DNA of 64,000 bases. Source: Staphylococcus sp. GSSP0090 (GTDB lineage: Bacteria > Bacillota > Bacilli > Staphylococcales > Staphylococcaceae). The notes beneath the pieces were generated by a model, which was not told the origin of the DNA, made no database searches, and saw nothing but the letters and a program-made list of their open reading frames with translations. The translations under genes were made by a program, and so were the position numbers. The stretch is taken from assembly GCF_013391405.1 (NCBI RefSeq), contig NZ_JACBFD010000007.1, positions 186,001 to 250,000 of the forward strand. Direction: 5' to 3'. The number at the start of each line of letters is the position of its first letter. Positions within the stretch are counted from its first letter, which is position 1. This document shows, in pieces, positions 16,063 through 27,391 of the stretch.

Positions 16063-17286
16063 TCATTTTAAGTTTCGCGCCGCTCTTGAAACAGCTAATT
16101 TAACATGTTCATAAGTTAATCCACCTTGCACATAGGCTTCATAAGGTGGTCTAATAGGTCCATCAGCGGAGAGTTCAATAGAAGAGCCTTGCACAAAAGT
16201 ACCAGCCGCCATGATTACATCGTCTTCATATCCTGGCATATAAGCTGGTTCAGGACTAAAATGAGCATTAATAGGAGAAGCTTGTTGTATACTTTGACAA
16301 AACTGAATCATTTGTTCTTTATTATCAAACGAAACCGTTTGAATCAGGTCTGTTCTTGCTTCGTCGTATCTCGGGTTTGTTCGCATACCCATTTTCTCTA
16401 AAAGGAGGCTCGTGAACAATGCCCCTTTTAAACTTTGACTAACAACATGTGGCGCCAAGAAGAATCCTTGGTACATTTCTTGTAAAGAGTTAAGTGACGC
16501 ACCTGCTTCTTTTCCAATACCAGGTGCAGTTAAGCGATAACCACAGCGCGCAATCAAATCTTTTTTCCCTGCAATATAGCCGCCGATTTTTGCCAAACCA
16601 CCACCTGGATTTTTTATTAATGAGCCTGCAATTAAATCTGCACCACACTCGATAGGTTCGTGTTGCTCTACAAATTCACCGTAGCAATTATCGACAAAAA
16701 TAATGATTTCTGGGTATTGCGCCTTAATTTGTTTTATGGCCTTTTCGATTAAATTTAAATTTATAGAAGGACGTTGATCATAGCCTTTAGAACGTTGGAT
16801 AGCGATGACTTTTGTTCGGCTATTAATTTGTTGCAGTACCGCTTCTACATCTATATCGCCTTGTTTCAAATCTACTTTATTGTATGCCACGCCATGTTCT
16901 TTAAGACTTTCAATACCATTTCCATTGATACCAATGACTTCCAATAAAGTATCATATGGATTGCCAGTGATATATAATAACTCATCACCATGTTTCAAAG
17001 TACTTTGTAAAGCAATAGTGATTGCATGGGTACCAGAAATGATTTGCGGTCTAACTAAAGCATCTTCTGCTTTAAACGCATGTGCATAAATTTCTTCAAG
17101 ATGATCTCTACCGAAATCATCATACCCATACCCTGTTGTACCTTGTAAATCACTTTCTGTAGCTTTCACTTTATGAAACGCATTAAGTACTTTTTCCTGA
17201 TTTACAAAGGCTGTTTCTTCTATTTCTTTAAAATATGGCGCTAATGCCGCCTCTGTATCTGCAATCAGTTGTTTCATCTCTTTCAT
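16063..17286 (-). CDS. Methionine gamma-lyase/aluminium-resistance family PLP enzyme
   Basis: 407-aa PLP-dependent enzyme of the Cys/Met-metabolism fold, like B. subtilis YnbB. The PLP-lysine region is probably AGSLIKNPGGGLAK near residues 220-235. The family is annotated as aluminium-resistance protein or cystathionine beta-lyase-like, but its reaction is not established. ATG with AGAAGGAAG upstream, 15 bases after hflX. The hflX-PLP enzyme-glnR-glnA order is conserved in Bacillus, where the two genes also precede glnRA. Confidence 0.88.
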   Translation of the reverse strand: MKEMKQLIADTEAALAPYFKEIEETAFVNQEKVLNAFHKVKATESDLQGTTGYGYDDFGRDHLEEIYAHAFKAEDALVRPQIISGTHAITIALQSTLKHGDELLYITGNPYDTLLEVIGINGNGIESLKEHGVAYNKVDLKQGDIDVEAVLQQINSRTKVIAIQRSKGYDQRPSINLNLIEKAIKQIKAQYPEIIIFVDNCYGEFVEQHEPIECGADLIAGSLIKNPGGGLAKIGGYIAGKKDLIARCGYRLTAPGIGKEAGASLNSLQEMYQGFFLAPHVVSQSLKGALFTSLLLEKMGMRTNPRYDEARTDLIQTVSFDNKEQMIQFCQSIQQASPINAHFSPEPAYMPGYEDDVIMAAGTFVQGSSIELSADGPIRPPYEAYVQGGLTYEHVKLAVSRAARNLK

Positions 17287-17301
17287 TTACATAACTTCCT
17301 T

Positions 17302-18537
17302 CTATTCTTTTTTATATCCTTTAACTTGATATTCAGCATTGTCTTCATCAAATATTAATTCTGATATCAATGTATGTTGTTTTAAAAAGTATAAACGATC
17401 AGCATTTGCGCTCGGTACACTTTCTTCATAATAAGTAAGCACTTGTTTAATTTGATTGAATAACAGTGTTTTCACTTTTTCTTTATCATCCTCATCTTTA
17501 CTCGAAACAAATACATGTGGTTTATTGGTAGCTGGTAATGAACCGTCATGTAAATCTTTCTTGTTAAAAATGATCGCCTGAGGTATATGGCCCATATCTA
17601 AGTCATTTACAATTTGGTTAACCGTATCATATTGCGCACGATATTCAGGATGACTGCTATCGACAACGTGTAATAACAAATCTGCATTTTTTGCTTCTTC
17701 TAAAGTTGATTTAAAAGCAGCTATTAAAGTCGTCGGTAATTTTTGAATAAATCCAACTGTATCTGAAATAATGAGATTAAAACCGTCATTAATCTGTATC
17801 TGTCTCGTTTTTGGATCAAGCGTGGCGAAAAGGAGGTTTTTTTCATAAGTAGCCTCGTTCGCTAATGTATTAAACCATGACGACTTCCCAGCATTTGTAT
17901 AACCTACTAATGCGACTTGAAATACATGATTTTGCTCTCTTTTATTACGATAGCGTTCGCGATGTTCTACGACCGTTTCTAGCTGATGCTTTATCTCATT
18001 CATTCTAGTTCTAATATGTCTACGGTCCATCTCTAATTTCGTTTCACCAGGACCTCTCGTTCCGATGCCACCACCTAGTCGTGATAAACTTCGACCATGT
18101 CCCTGTAACCTAGGCATAAGATAATCCAATTGTGCTAATTCTACTTGCAACTTTCCTTCTTTGCTACGTGCACGCAGAGCAAATATTTCTAATATAAGTT
18201 GCGTTCTATCAATTATTTTGACATTTAAATTACCATTTAAGGTTTTTGATTGTGCAGTTGTAAGTTCATCATTCGCTACAACAACATCTATGTCATGAAA
18301 TTCAACATACGCTTTAATTTCATCCAGTTTACCTTTACCAACATAAAATTTATTGTCGACATGGGTTCTATTTTGACTAAACTGGGCTTTTACATTTAAT
18401 TGACATGTCTGAGATAAAGAAGCTAATTCTTCCATTGTGGACTCAAAGTTAAAATCTTCATCCGTTTGAGCATGTACTCCAACTAATATCGCTGTTTCTA
18501 AACTCTGTTCCGTTGTATATGTTTGGTGTTGGGTCAT
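17302..18537 (-). CDS. hflX: Ribosome-associated GTPase HflX
   Basis: 411-aa GTPase that binds and splits stalled 70S ribosomes. It has the N-terminal HflX-specific domain, the glycine-rich signature GGGIGTRGPGETKLE before the G domain, the P-loop GYTNAGKSS, and the DTVGF and NKKD guanine-binding motifs. I chose ATG at 18537, six bases after GAGGTG; the GTG at 18546 overlaps the SD. Divergent from the peroxidase gene. Confidence 0.95.
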   Translation of the reverse strand: MTQHQTYTTEQSLETAILVGVHAQTDEDFNFESTMEELASLSQTCQLNVKAQFSQNRTHVDNKFYVGKGKLDEIKAYVEFHDIDVVVANDELTTAQSKTLNGNLNVKIIDRTQLILEIFALRARSKEGKLQVELAQLDYLMPRLQGHGRSLSRLGGGIGTRGPGETKLEMDRRHIRTRMNEIKHQLETVVEHRERYRNKREQNHVFQVALVGYTNAGKSSWFNTLANEATYEKNLLFATLDPKTRQIQINDGFNLIISDTVGFIQKLPTTLIAAFKSTLEEAKNADLLLHVVDSSHPEYRAQYDTVNQIVNDLDMGHIPQAIIFNKKDLHDGSLPATNKPHVFVSSKDEDDKEKVKTLLFNQIKQVLTYYEESVPSANADRLYFLKQHTLISELIFDEDNAEYQVKGYKKE

Positions 18538-18641
18538 CACATGCACCTCTTTTCAAAGTATTCTTTGCCATTCTATCATAGTGCCAAAATAAAGACTATA
18601 AACTTAAATTATGTTAAATTATTAATAAGAGGTGAATGATT

Positions 18642-19115
18642 ATGACGATTTACGACATAGAAGTACAGAAACCAAATGGAGATACTTATAAACTAGATGC
18701 TTATAAAAATAAAGTGATGTTAATAGTAAACACAGCTAGTGAATGTGGATTCACACCGCAATTTGAAGGATTGCAAGCTCTATATGATAAGTATAAAGAT
18801 CAAGATTTCATCATATTAGGATTCCCTTGTAATCAATTTGGTGGTCAAGAACCTGGCACAGGTGAGGAAGCTACCCAAAACTGTAAAATCAACTATGGTG
18901 TTTCTTTCCCAATGCATGAAAAAATTGATGTTAAAGGCGAGCAACAACATCCTTTATTCAAATTTTTAACTGAAGCTCAAAATGGATTTTTTAACGAAAA
19001 AATTAAATGGAATTTCACTAAATTTCTAGTAGATAAAAGTGGAAATGTGGTTCAACGTTTTTCACCACAGAAAAAGCCTAGCCAACTAGAATCAGAAATT
19101 GAAGCTTTACTCTAA
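18642..19115 (+). CDS. bsaA: Glutathione-peroxidase-family thiol peroxidase
   Basis: 157-aa thioredoxin-fold peroxidase. The peroxidatic cysteine is C35 in NTASECGFT, the conserved [11 protein letters not shown] gives C63 and the catalytic Gln/Asn, and WNFTKFLVD supplies the tryptophan and asparagine of the active site. Staphylococci lack glutathione, so thioredoxin or bacillithiol is the likely reductant. The ATG at 18642 is seven bases after AGAGGTG; the ATG at 18636 is too close to the SD. The only rightward gene between 13.7 and 42 kb. Confidence 0.93.
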   Translation: MTIYDIEVQKPNGDTYKLDAYKNKVMLIVNTASECGFTPQFEGLQALYDKYKDQDFIILGFPCNQFGGQEPGTGEEATQNCKINYGVSFPMHEKIDVKGEQQHPLFKFLTEAQNGFFNEKIKWNFTKFLVDKSGNVVQRFSPQKKPSQLESEIEALL

Positions 19116-19148
19116 CAGTACACACACATTCACATACGCTATAAAAAT

Positions 19149-19188
19149 AACCGAGGTTGAAACATTTATTTGTTCCAACCTCGGTTTT
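19149..19188. terminator. Bidirectional terminator between bsaA and hfq
   Basis: AACCGAGGTTGAAACA (19149-19164) pairs with TGTTCCAACCTCGGTT (19171-19186) plus T-run. The sequence closely resembles the hairpins at 322-363 and 8601-8640. Confidence 0.88.
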
Positions 19189-19221
19189 ACGCTTTCATAC
19201 TTTTCATAATTTAAATTTAGA

Positions 19222-19446
19222 TTAACTTTCTTCGGATGTGGCTGTTTCATCAATTGTGAAGGTACTTATCGCATGCTTATAAATAAAGTGCTGCTTACCT
19301 TGAGATAATAAACATACCATGTGTTTATCATAATCTTCAATCGTACCTTTCATTTGAAAACCATTCACCAAAAATACAATTACTTTTGTTTGATCAGCCT
19401 TAAATTGTCCTAGGAATTTGTCTTGGATGTGTTCTGTTGTATTCAT
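19222..19446 (-). CDS. hfq: RNA-binding protein Hfq
   Basis: 74-aa Sm-fold protein that forms hexameric rings binding small RNAs. Sm1 (VFLVNGFQMKGTIEDYD) and Sm2 (FIYKHAIST) are intact; the C-terminus is short and acidic, as in other staphylococci where Hfq has a minor role. Start ATG at 19446 with GGAGAAC upstream, lying inside the last codons of miaA. One base separates it from the miaA stop. Confidence 0.96.
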   Translation of the reverse strand: MNTTEHIQDKFLGQFKADQTKVIVFLVNGFQMKGTIEDYDKHMVCLLSQGKQHFIYKHAISTFTIDETATSEES

Positions 19447-19447
19447 T

Positions 19448-20395
19448 TTATGTTCTCCTTTTCTGTATTTGGACTGAAACTTCATCTAACATGAGTGAAA
19501 GTGACATGTTCTCTCTGTCTAGCCACAAGACGTCTAATTTGTTCTTGAACCAAGTCATTTGTCGTTTAGCATAATTTCTAGAATGTTGTTTTAATTTATT
19601 AGTTGCCTCATCTAAACCGATTTGTCCTTTAACAACGGGTACTATCTCTTTATACCCAATCGCTTGCATACTTTGACTTGTTTCATAACCATTTTCAACG
19701 AGTTGTTTCACTTCACTTAATAATCCACGCTCCAACATTATATCAACTCGTGTATTAATTCTTTGATATAATATGTCACGCGACATTTCTATCCCTAATA
19801 ATAATGTATCATAATTTTCCGTATATTGTTGTACTTTCTTGCGTGAACTTAAAAGTTTTTTTGTTTTTAGATAATATTGTATAGCACGTCTAACTCTTTT
19901 TCGATTATTGGGATGAATGGCTTGTGCTGAGATTTCATCAAATGATGCTAAATACTGGTGTAATGCCTCATTTGATAATTGATCGAGTTCAGCTAACTTT
20001 GCTTCTACATATTCGCTATGCGCTTCTGAAATCGTTTCATCTTCAAAGGCATAATCATAAATAAGTGATTGTATGTATAAACCTGTACCACCTACAATAA
20101 TAGGTACATGTCCTCGATCTGTAATTTCTTTGATTAATTTTTGTGCTCTATTTTTAAATTCGTAAGCCGAAAAAGGTTCATCGGGCTCTAATATATCTAT
20201 CATATGATGTGGTATGTCAGCCATCTCATCAGGTGTTATTTTTGCTGTACCAATATCCATATTTTTATATACTTGCATTGAATCGCCACTTATGATTTCA
20301 CCGTTATATTTTTGGGCTAATTCAATACTAAATTCTGTCTTACCTACTGCAGTTGGTCCAACAAGAACAATTAAAAAAGGCTTGTCGCTTTCCAC
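19448..20395 (-). CDS. miaA: tRNA dimethylallyltransferase
   Basis: Adds a dimethylallyl group to A37 of tRNAs reading UNN codons; MiaB, encoded at 33957-35498, later adds the methylthio group. 315 aa with the P-loop GPTAVGKT at 13-20, SGDSMQVYK and GGTGLYIQ motifs, and HPNNRKRVRRA. I chose GTG at 20395, nine bases after GAGAG; a TTG at 20404 overlaps the SD. Upstream of hfq in the classic miaA-hfq pair. Confidence 0.96.
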   Translation of the reverse strand: MESDKPFLIVLVGPTAVGKTEFSIELAQKYNGEIISGDSMQVYKNMDIGTAKITPDEMADIPHHMIDILEPDEPFSAYEFKNRAQKLIKEITDRGHVPIIVGGTGLYIQSLIYDYAFEDETISEAHSEYVEAKLAELDQLSNEALHQYLASFDEISAQAIHPNNRKRVRRAIQYYLKTKKLLSSRKKVQQYTENYDTLLLGIEMSRDILYQRINTRVDIMLERGLLSEVKQLVENGYETSQSMQAIGYKEIVPVVKGQIGLDEATNKLKQHSRNYAKRQMTWFKNKLDVLWLDRENMSLSLMLDEVSVQIQKRRT

Positions 20396-20414
20396 TTGTA
20401 TCAACTCTCTTTAT

Positions 20415-21347
20415 TTACGATTTATTTTTCTTTTTTAAAATTTGTTTTTCAATCCATTCATACATATGATGCCATGTTTCAGCATAGCCTTTTTCAAAAA
20501 GTACTTCATGTCTTTTATTTTTATACAGTTGCACTGTGATATGTTTTATTCCTGCTTTTTTATATAATTTACCAAGTTTCCTAATCCCTTTACCATAGTC
20601 TCCTAAAGGATCATCTTTACCTGAAATTAACAATACAGGAAGATTCATATTCATTTGTTTAATATTTTTCATTCGACTTGTCGACACCATGTGCTTCATA
20701 ACTTGATAAATCAACTGATTCGATACTAAAAACCCTGTATATGGGTCTTTTATAAATTGCTCTACTTCATTTGAATCACTAGAGAGCCAATCACTTGTCG
20801 TTTTTTGATTATTAATATTTTTATTAAATGATTTATACATCATGTTGTTTAACCAATTTAATCTACGATGTTTCCCTAATATCAATGTGATTAATTTTAA
20901 TATCACACAAATAGGTATACTCAAATAAGGTGGATATTGTGTTGTACCAGTTAATATCATACCTTGTGCTGCATCTGGATATTTTTGAGCGAAAATACGT
21001 GCCACAATGGATCCCATTGAATGTCCAATAATAATGTATGGGATATGTTGGTAATGTGAACACATGGTTTCAGCTATTTCATATGCATCTTCTGTAACTT
21101 GAGACAAATCATCAATTTGACCACGTTCATTTTCATTGATATCTTTACCGTGACCACGATGATTATGTCGTAACACATCATAGCCTTGCTGGTTTAATGA
21201 TTCCACAAGTTCGTCATATCGATCCATATGCTCTGCCATTCCATGAAGTATATGCACGACGCCAATGGTTGTTTTTTTTGCTTTATTCAATTTAACTTCT
21301 ATCATTGTGCCATCTGCAACTGTAACTTTAAATTCACTTTTACTCAT
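20415..21347 (-). CDS. Alpha/beta-hydrolase, lysophospholipase or monoacylglycerol lipase type
   Basis: 310 aa. The oxyanion motif HGMAEHMDRY is at 35-44, the nucleophile is S110 in GHSMGS, and the acid and base are in SGKDDPLG and NKRHEVLFE near the C-terminus, so the triad is complete. No signal peptide; probably cytosolic. Family members release glycerol from monoglycerides or lysophospholipids, which fits with the glycerol genes that follow. ATG with a G5 run seven bases upstream. Confidence 0.87.
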   Translation of the reverse strand: MSKSEFKVTVADGTMIEVKLNKAKKTTIGVVHILHGMAEHMDRYDELVESLNQQGYDVLRHNHRGHGKDINENERGQIDDLSQVTEDAYEIAETMCSHYQHIPYIIIGHSMGSIVARIFAQKYPDAAQGMILTGTTQYPPYLSIPICVILKLITLILGKHRRLNWLNNMMYKSFNKNINNQKTTSDWLSSDSNEVEQFIKDPYTGFLVSNQLIYQVMKHMVSTSRMKNIKQMNMNLPVLLISGKDDPLGDYGKGIRKLGKLYKKAGIKHITVQLYKNKRHEVLFEKGYAETWHHMYEWIEKQILKKKNKS

Positions 21348-21510
21348 GTTATAGCCCCCATACTTTACGACTTATATCTTTGTATATTATACAATATACC
21401 TTCAAATGCACATGTTATCAAATAGTACGCAAACACTAAAAGCGTATCATCATTGATTTAATAATGTGTGTTTCAAATTGTAAAATTCCATTAAATTACT
21501 TTTAATTATA

Positions 21511-21544
21511 AAAAACAGCTGCCAACTTCATAAAGTTAGCAGCT
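21511..21544 (-). terminator. Terminator of glpD
   Basis: AGCTGC and AACTT (21517-21528) pair with AAGTT and GCAGCT (21533-21544); the A5 run at 21511-21515 gives the leftward U-tract. Confidence 0.82.
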
Positions 21545-21584
21545 ATTTCTATTTTAATCATATGAATGAACTAAATATTTTAGA

Positions 21585-23258
21585 TTATTCTTTTACTGCT
21601 GGTTGATGATTACCAGTTTGTGCTTCATCAATCGCAATTTGTAATTCTTTTGTATAAGCTTCTTTTTCAATATTTGTATATCCTAATAAACCAGCCATTA
21701 CATCAATCACTTGTTCTTTATAGTTTAATACGTCATCAATTTTGAAGTAAAGTTTACCCGTACGACGAATAAAGAAGTCTGTTGGACGATAAACCATTTC
21801 GTTTTGGATTGAATAAACTAATTCCGTATAAATATCTAATGGCAAACCAGTTTCTTGATATTGTGCTGTTTGTGCAATCTTGAAGAGTTCTTCAGCATTT
21901 GAACCATATTTTGATGCAAAGTGACGTGCAGTTGCCTCATCTATTTGATAAGATTTTGCTTCTTCGACTTTTTGTTCAATAAATTTACCGAAGTTTGCAC
22001 TACCACCGACATCTCCGCCAGAGATTGTTAAGTGTTTCGTTGCACATTTATCGAATTTAAGACCGAATTCTGATTTTAAGCGTTTAGATAATAAATCTAC
22101 AATTTCAAGTGCCATATGACGATAACCAGTTAATTTACCACCTGCAATAGTTAATAAACCAGATTTACCTTCCCACACTTCATCTTTACGTGAAATTTCA
22201 GATGGATCTTTACCTTCTTCTAAAATTAATGGTCTGACACCAGCCCATGAAGACTCAATATCTTCATCAGTTACATTGACATCAGGGAACATGTAATTAA
22301 TTGCATCAATAAGGTAATCTCTATCTTCTTGGTTAGCTAAAGGTGATGTTTTGATGTTGTCATAGAATGTATCTGTCGTACCAATATATGCTTTACCTTC
22401 ACGAGGAATAGCAAAAATCATACGACCATCTTTTTCAGTATCGAAATAAACCGCTTGACCTAATGGGAATTTAGATTGATCGATTACGATATGAACACCT
22501 TTTGTTAAACGTAATTGTTTATTATTACGTGCATAGTCCCCACTACGAACTTCATCTACCCATGGGCCACTTGCATTAATCACTTTTTTAGCTTTGATTG
22601 GATACGTTTCATTATTGATTTGATCTTCAACATGAATACCGTTAACTTTTTCATTTGAATCGTAAGTGAAATGTACTGATTTTGTATGATTAATAACTGT
22701 TGCACCTTTTTCTTCTGCACGTTTCATAACTTCAATTGTTAGACGCGCATCATCTGTGCGATATTCAACATAAGAACCCCCGCCTTTTAGACCAGCTTTT
22801 TTAACTAATGGTTCTTTTTCTAATGTTTCTTTTGCATTTAACATTGTTTTACGTTCTGATTTTTTAACACCAGCTAATCTATCATACATTGTTAATCCGA
22901 TAGATGTCATAAATTTACCCATTGAGCCGCCTTTATGCATTGGTAAAAGCATACGCTCTGGTGTTGTAACATGAGGTCCGTTCTCATAAACAATCGCACG
23001 TTCACGACCAGTTTCAGCTACGACACCAACCTGAAGTTGTTTCAAATAGCGTAAGCCACCGTGTACTAACTTAGTAGAACGTGAGCTCGTACCTTGTGCA
23101 AAGTCTTGCATTTCAACTAATGCAACTTTCATACCTCTTTGGCTTGCATCTAAAGCAATACCAGCACCAGTGATACCTCCACCGATAATCACTACATCAA
23201 ATTCTTTATTTTTCAAATCTTTTTTAATTTGTTCTCTTTTCAACGTTGATAAACTCAT
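21585..23258 (-). CDS. glpD: Aerobic glycerol-3-phosphate dehydrogenase
   Basis: Membrane-associated flavoenzyme oxidising glycerol-3-phosphate to dihydroxyacetone phosphate and feeding electrons to menaquinone. The FAD motif IGGGITGAG is at about 25-33, followed by the FAD_G3PDH signature [13 protein letters not shown]; a C-terminal helical domain begins near 400. 557 aa, normal length. ATG with AGGAGG twelve bases upstream. Expression should depend on read-through of the GlpP-type terminator at 23284-23338. Confidence 0.97.
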   Translation of the reverse strand: MSLSTLKREQIKKDLKNKEFDVVIIGGGITGAGIALDASQRGMKVALVEMQDFAQGTSSRSTKLVHGGLRYLKQLQVGVVAETGRERAIVYENGPHVTTPERMLLPMHKGGSMGKFMTSIGLTMYDRLAGVKKSERKTMLNAKETLEKEPLVKKAGLKGGGSYVEYRTDDARLTIEVMKRAEEKGATVINHTKSVHFTYDSNEKVNGIHVEDQINNETYPIKAKKVINASGPWVDEVRSGDYARNNKQLRLTKGVHIVIDQSKFPLGQAVYFDTEKDGRMIFAIPREGKAYIGTTDTFYDNIKTSPLANQEDRDYLIDAINYMFPDVNVTDEDIESSWAGVRPLILEEGKDPSEISRKDEVWEGKSGLLTIAGGKLTGYRHMALEIVDLLSKRLKSEFGLKFDKCATKHLTISGGDVGGSANFGKFIEQKVEEAKSYQIDEATARHFASKYGSNAEELFKIAQTAQYQETGLPLDIYTELVYSIQNEMVYRPTDFFIRRTGKLYFKIDDVLNYKEQVIDVMAGLLGYTNIEKEAYTKELQIAIDEAQTGNHQPAVKE

Positions 23259-23283
23259 AATAATCTAGCGCCTCCTAAAGTAT

Positions 23284-23338
23284 TAAAAAAAGAGAGATTC
23301 ATCCCATACATATATAATTGTACGAATTGAATCTCTCG
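23284..23338 (-). promoter_or_regulatory. GlpP-type antitermination leader of glpD
   Basis: Between glpK and glpD, GAGAGATTCA pairs with TGAATCTCTC (23329-23338 with 23292-23301) and is followed by seven U on the minus strand, 26 bases before glpD. A plausible glpD promoter (-10 TACAAT at 23375-23370 with extended TGC) lies just upstream, so this terminator is in the 5' leader. In B. subtilis GlpP with glycerol-3-phosphate allows read-through of the equivalent terminator. Confidence 0.75.
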
Positions 23339-23404
23339 TTTCTCATCTCGATATTATTAACTTACCCGTATTGTAGCATATATAACAATATTAAGTCTAA
23401 TTTT

Positions 23405-24991
<1,587 letters not shown>

Positions 24992-25038
24992 TTAATATTA
25001 CAAACATTAACTTAAATCATAAATCGCTATAATATAAA

Positions 25039-25068
25039 TCCTGCTTATAGTTTAACTTATAAACAGGA
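25039..25068 (-). other. Hairpin between glpF and glpK
   Basis: TCCTG-TTATA (25039-25049) pairs with TATAA-CAGGA (25058-25068) in the 176-base gap. The following minus-strand bases are only moderately T-rich, so it may be a weak terminator or a processing site that sets the GlpF:GlpK ratio. Confidence 0.45.
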
Positions 25069-25083
25069 CGGTTTAAAACTTAA

Positions 25084-25902
25084 TTAATACACAGATTCAA
25101 TACCTTTTGCACTTTTAGCTTTATTTAACACTACTCCAAGCGCTATGGTAACGATTAACAACACGATTGCTACGACTGACATTGTATCAAAAGCACCTTT
25201 ATAGAATAATCTATAGATGACTGCACCAATCATTCCGCCAGTAATCGGACCTAAAACTGGTACAATCGCATAGCTCCAATTAGATTTCCCTTTACCTGCG
25301 ATTGGTAATATTGCATGTGCAATACGAGGACCTAAATCACGTGCAGGATTAATTGCATAACCCGTTGGTCCACCTAAACTTAAACCAATTGCAATGATTA
25401 AACTACCTACAATTAAAGGATTTAATCCATCAGCAATTTTGTTCATTCCAATGAACAATAAGCCCATTGTTAAAATAGCAGTACCAATAATTTCACTTAA
25501 AAAGTTAGCAAAATAATTTTTGATTGCTGGCGCTGTAGAGAATACGCCTAATTTAGCACCTTGATCTTCAGTTTGTTTCCAATGTGCTAAATACATCAAC
25601 CAAACTAAAATACCACCGACAATACCGCCAAGTATTTGGCAAATAATGTAACCAGGTACCATGCCCCAACTAATCGCACCATCCATCGCAAACGCTAACG
25701 TAACCGCAGGATTCAAATGCGCACCCGAAATATTTCCAACTGCATAAACACCCATTGAAACTGCTAATCCCCAACCTAATGCAATAACAATCCAATCCGC
25801 ACCGTTACCGGCACTTTTTTTCAAATTGACGTTGGCACAAACGCCACCCCCAAATAATACTAGTATTGCTGTTCCCAAAAATTCAGCAAAATACATACTC
25901 AT
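25084..25902 (-). CDS. glpF: Glycerol uptake facilitator (aquaglyceroporin)
   Basis: 272-aa MIP-family channel with six membrane helices. Both pore motifs are present: HLNPAV at about 65-70 and INPARD at about 195-200, the second with the Asp after Arg that marks glycerol channels. ATG at 25902 with AGGAGG seven bases before it; the ATG at 25926 lies upstream of that SD. First gene of glpF-glpK. Confidence 0.96.
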   Translation of the reverse strand: MSMYFAEFLGTAILVLFGGGVCANVNLKKSAGNGADWIVIALGWGLAVSMGVYAVGNISGAHLNPAVTLAFAMDGAISWGMVPGYIICQILGGIVGGILVWLMYLAHWKQTEDQGAKLGVFSTAPAIKNYFANFLSEIIGTAILTMGLLFIGMNKIADGLNPLIVGSLIIAIGLSLGGPTGYAINPARDLGPRIAHAILPIAGKGKSNWSYAIVPVLGPITGGMIGAVIYRLFYKGAFDTMSVVAIVLLIVTIALGVVLNKAKSAKGIESVY

Positions 25903-25920
25903 AGAGACTCCTCCTAAAAA

Positions 25921-25985
25921 AGACAAAGAGATTCCTACAATTATAGCCAGTTGCGAACCACCGGTTTAATTACTGTAGAAATCTC
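25921..25985 (-). promoter_or_regulatory. GlpP-type antitermination leader of glpF
   Basis: GAGATTTCTACA (25985-25974) pairs with TGTAGGAATCTC (25939-25928) on the minus strand and is followed by a U-rich run ending in U6 just before the SD. A smaller internal hairpin centred near 25960 sits in the loop. The shared GAGATT/AATCTC stem with the glpD leader suggests the same regulator. Confidence 0.7.
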
Positions 25986-26016
25986 CCATCTCTGTTCTAT
26001 TTATTAACTTGTTTTC

Positions 26017-26046
26017 ATCTTACACCGTTTTTGTAAGCGTTGTCAA
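26017..26046 (-). promoter_or_regulatory. glpFK promoter
   Basis: TTGACA (26046-26041), 18 bases, TAAGAT (26022-26017). Consensus -35; transcription would start near 26010, giving a leader of about 108 bases that contains the GlpP-type terminator. Confidence 0.75.
26032..26045 (-). promoter_or_regulatory. cre-like site (CcpA)
   Basis: TGACAACGCTTACA matches the catabolite-responsive element TGWAARCGYTWWCW at 13 of 14 positions and covers most of the -35 box of glpFK. Binding of CcpA here would repress glycerol uptake when better sugars are present. Confidence 0.7.
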
Positions 26047-26072
26047 TCTTTTTGTAAAAATCTTGTCACAAT

Positions 26073-27110
26073 TCAATTGCTATAGACAGCGTTTTCTTTG
26101 ATAAAGAATTGTTTATTATTGCAATTTATTTCTGCTTGTAAACCATACGAAAGCATGTGTTTAGGCTCATTATGACCAAAAGACATATTGTACAATACTG
26201 GAATATCAGAATAATTATATCGTTTTAATACATCTATAATTTTTTGTTTATATGCTGTGTAATACATATTATCAAATGGTTTACCTATAATAATTCCGTT
26301 GCAATGTTTTAATACATTTTGTTGAATTAATTGAATTAACATATTTTCAAACATTTGAGGATCAGGCGTATCTTCTGATGTTTCTAAAAAGATAATCGCA
26401 TCTTCAAAATCAGTTGTATTAGGAAATAAGGGGGTGTGAATTAAGCTAACCAATGTTTCCAAATTCCCACCGATTAAATGGCCTTGTTGTGTGCTTTCAC
26501 CTTGAAGCAACTCATAACCTTGTTGTTGTATCGTTTCTCTAGCAAACATTTTATTGTCAATGTGCCACGCTAATCCAAACTGTCTTATATACTTTGCAGG
26601 AACAATCTCACCAACGATATTACTATTAAACCAAAATGTTTCTATGTCTCTAACTGTATAATCGTCCATAGCAATATTTTCTGCAAAATCTGTCAACAAC
26701 GCAGGTCCATAAAAACTGACAACACCCATTTTATAAAACATCAAATGAATTGTAGTTGAATCAGAATAGCCACAAAAAATTTTAGGATTCGCACGTAGGG
26801 CTTCTAGATTCACAAAAGGTAATATATTAATGGCATCATCGTCCCCACCAATACAGCTAATGATTGCCTTTATTTCAGGATCTCTAACTGCATCATTTAA
26901 ATCTTTCGCGCGCGCTTCTGGATGTTCTCTAATATAGTTTCTTCCTTTCAAAGCATGAGGCATAACTTTTACATTTAAACCAAATACTTTCTTCAATCTA
27001 TGTATCCCTTGATAAGTACGCCATAACATGCCAGCTTCACCAGCAAGTCCTGATGATAAAGAAACAATTGCTACGGTGTCACCACGTTTTAATTGCTTTG
27101 GTTTAATCAT
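26073..27110 (-). CDS. S66-family peptidase (LD-carboxypeptidase/MccF-like)
   Basis: 345 aa. The family removes D-Ala from tetrapeptide cell-wall stems (LdcA) or cleaves peptide-nucleotide antibiotics (MccF). The nucleophile serine is in GYSDSTTIH (about 122-130), and the Glu and His of the Ser-Glu-His triad are probably in FLETSEDT and SFGHNEPKH. Length and the LETLVSLIHTPLFP segment favour the MccF-like branch. No signal peptide. ATG at 27110 after GGGGTGATTGG. It ends 27 bases before the glpFK -35. Confidence 0.82.
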   Translation of the reverse strand: MIKPKQLKRGDTVAIVSLSSGLAGEAGMLWRTYQGIHRLKKVFGLNVKVMPHALKGRNYIREHPEARAKDLNDAVRDPEIKAIISCIGGDDDAINILPFVNLEALRANPKIFCGYSDSTTIHLMFYKMGVVSFYGPALLTDFAENIAMDDYTVRDIETFWFNSNIVGEIVPAKYIRQFGLAWHIDNKMFARETIQQQGYELLQGESTQQGHLIGGNLETLVSLIHTPLFPNTTDFEDAIIFLETSEDTPDPQMFENMLIQLIQQNVLKHCNGIIIGKPFDNMYYTAYKQKIIDVLKRYNYSDIPVLYNMSFGHNEPKHMLSYGLQAEINCNNKQFFIKENAVYSN

Positions 27111-27197
27111 CCAATCACCCCTTAACACAATCTAATAAAATTTTATAAATTATAACATATAAATTGCGAAGTCAAACTATAGAGATTTGGTTGAGTG

Positions 27198-27391
27198 ATG
27201 CATAAGAACAACATTGTATTAGAAAGACAAGATATAGAAAATATAACAAAGTTTTTATAGAAACTTTGTTAATGTATGCTGCCATGAATCTTAAAAAAGT
27301 TCACAAATATGGTAGTAAAAGGCGTAGTCAGGATCTGAAAGCTCACTACTATTTTAAAAAATATATAAATAAACACCCCCTTCTCAAATAA
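27198..27391 (+). pseudogene. Possible decayed small ORF in the glpP-S66 gap
   Basis: Two rightward frames follow each other: 27198-27260 (ATG, 20 codons, ends inside the hairpin at 27245-27270) and, in another frame, 27272-27391 (39 codons, very basic, ending in the terminator at 27375-27404). The second contains HKYGSKRRSQDL and HYYFKKYINKHP, loosely reminiscent of GrpB/UPF0157 proteins. No SD precedes either. They may be parts of a decayed gene or chance frames. Confidence 0.18.
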
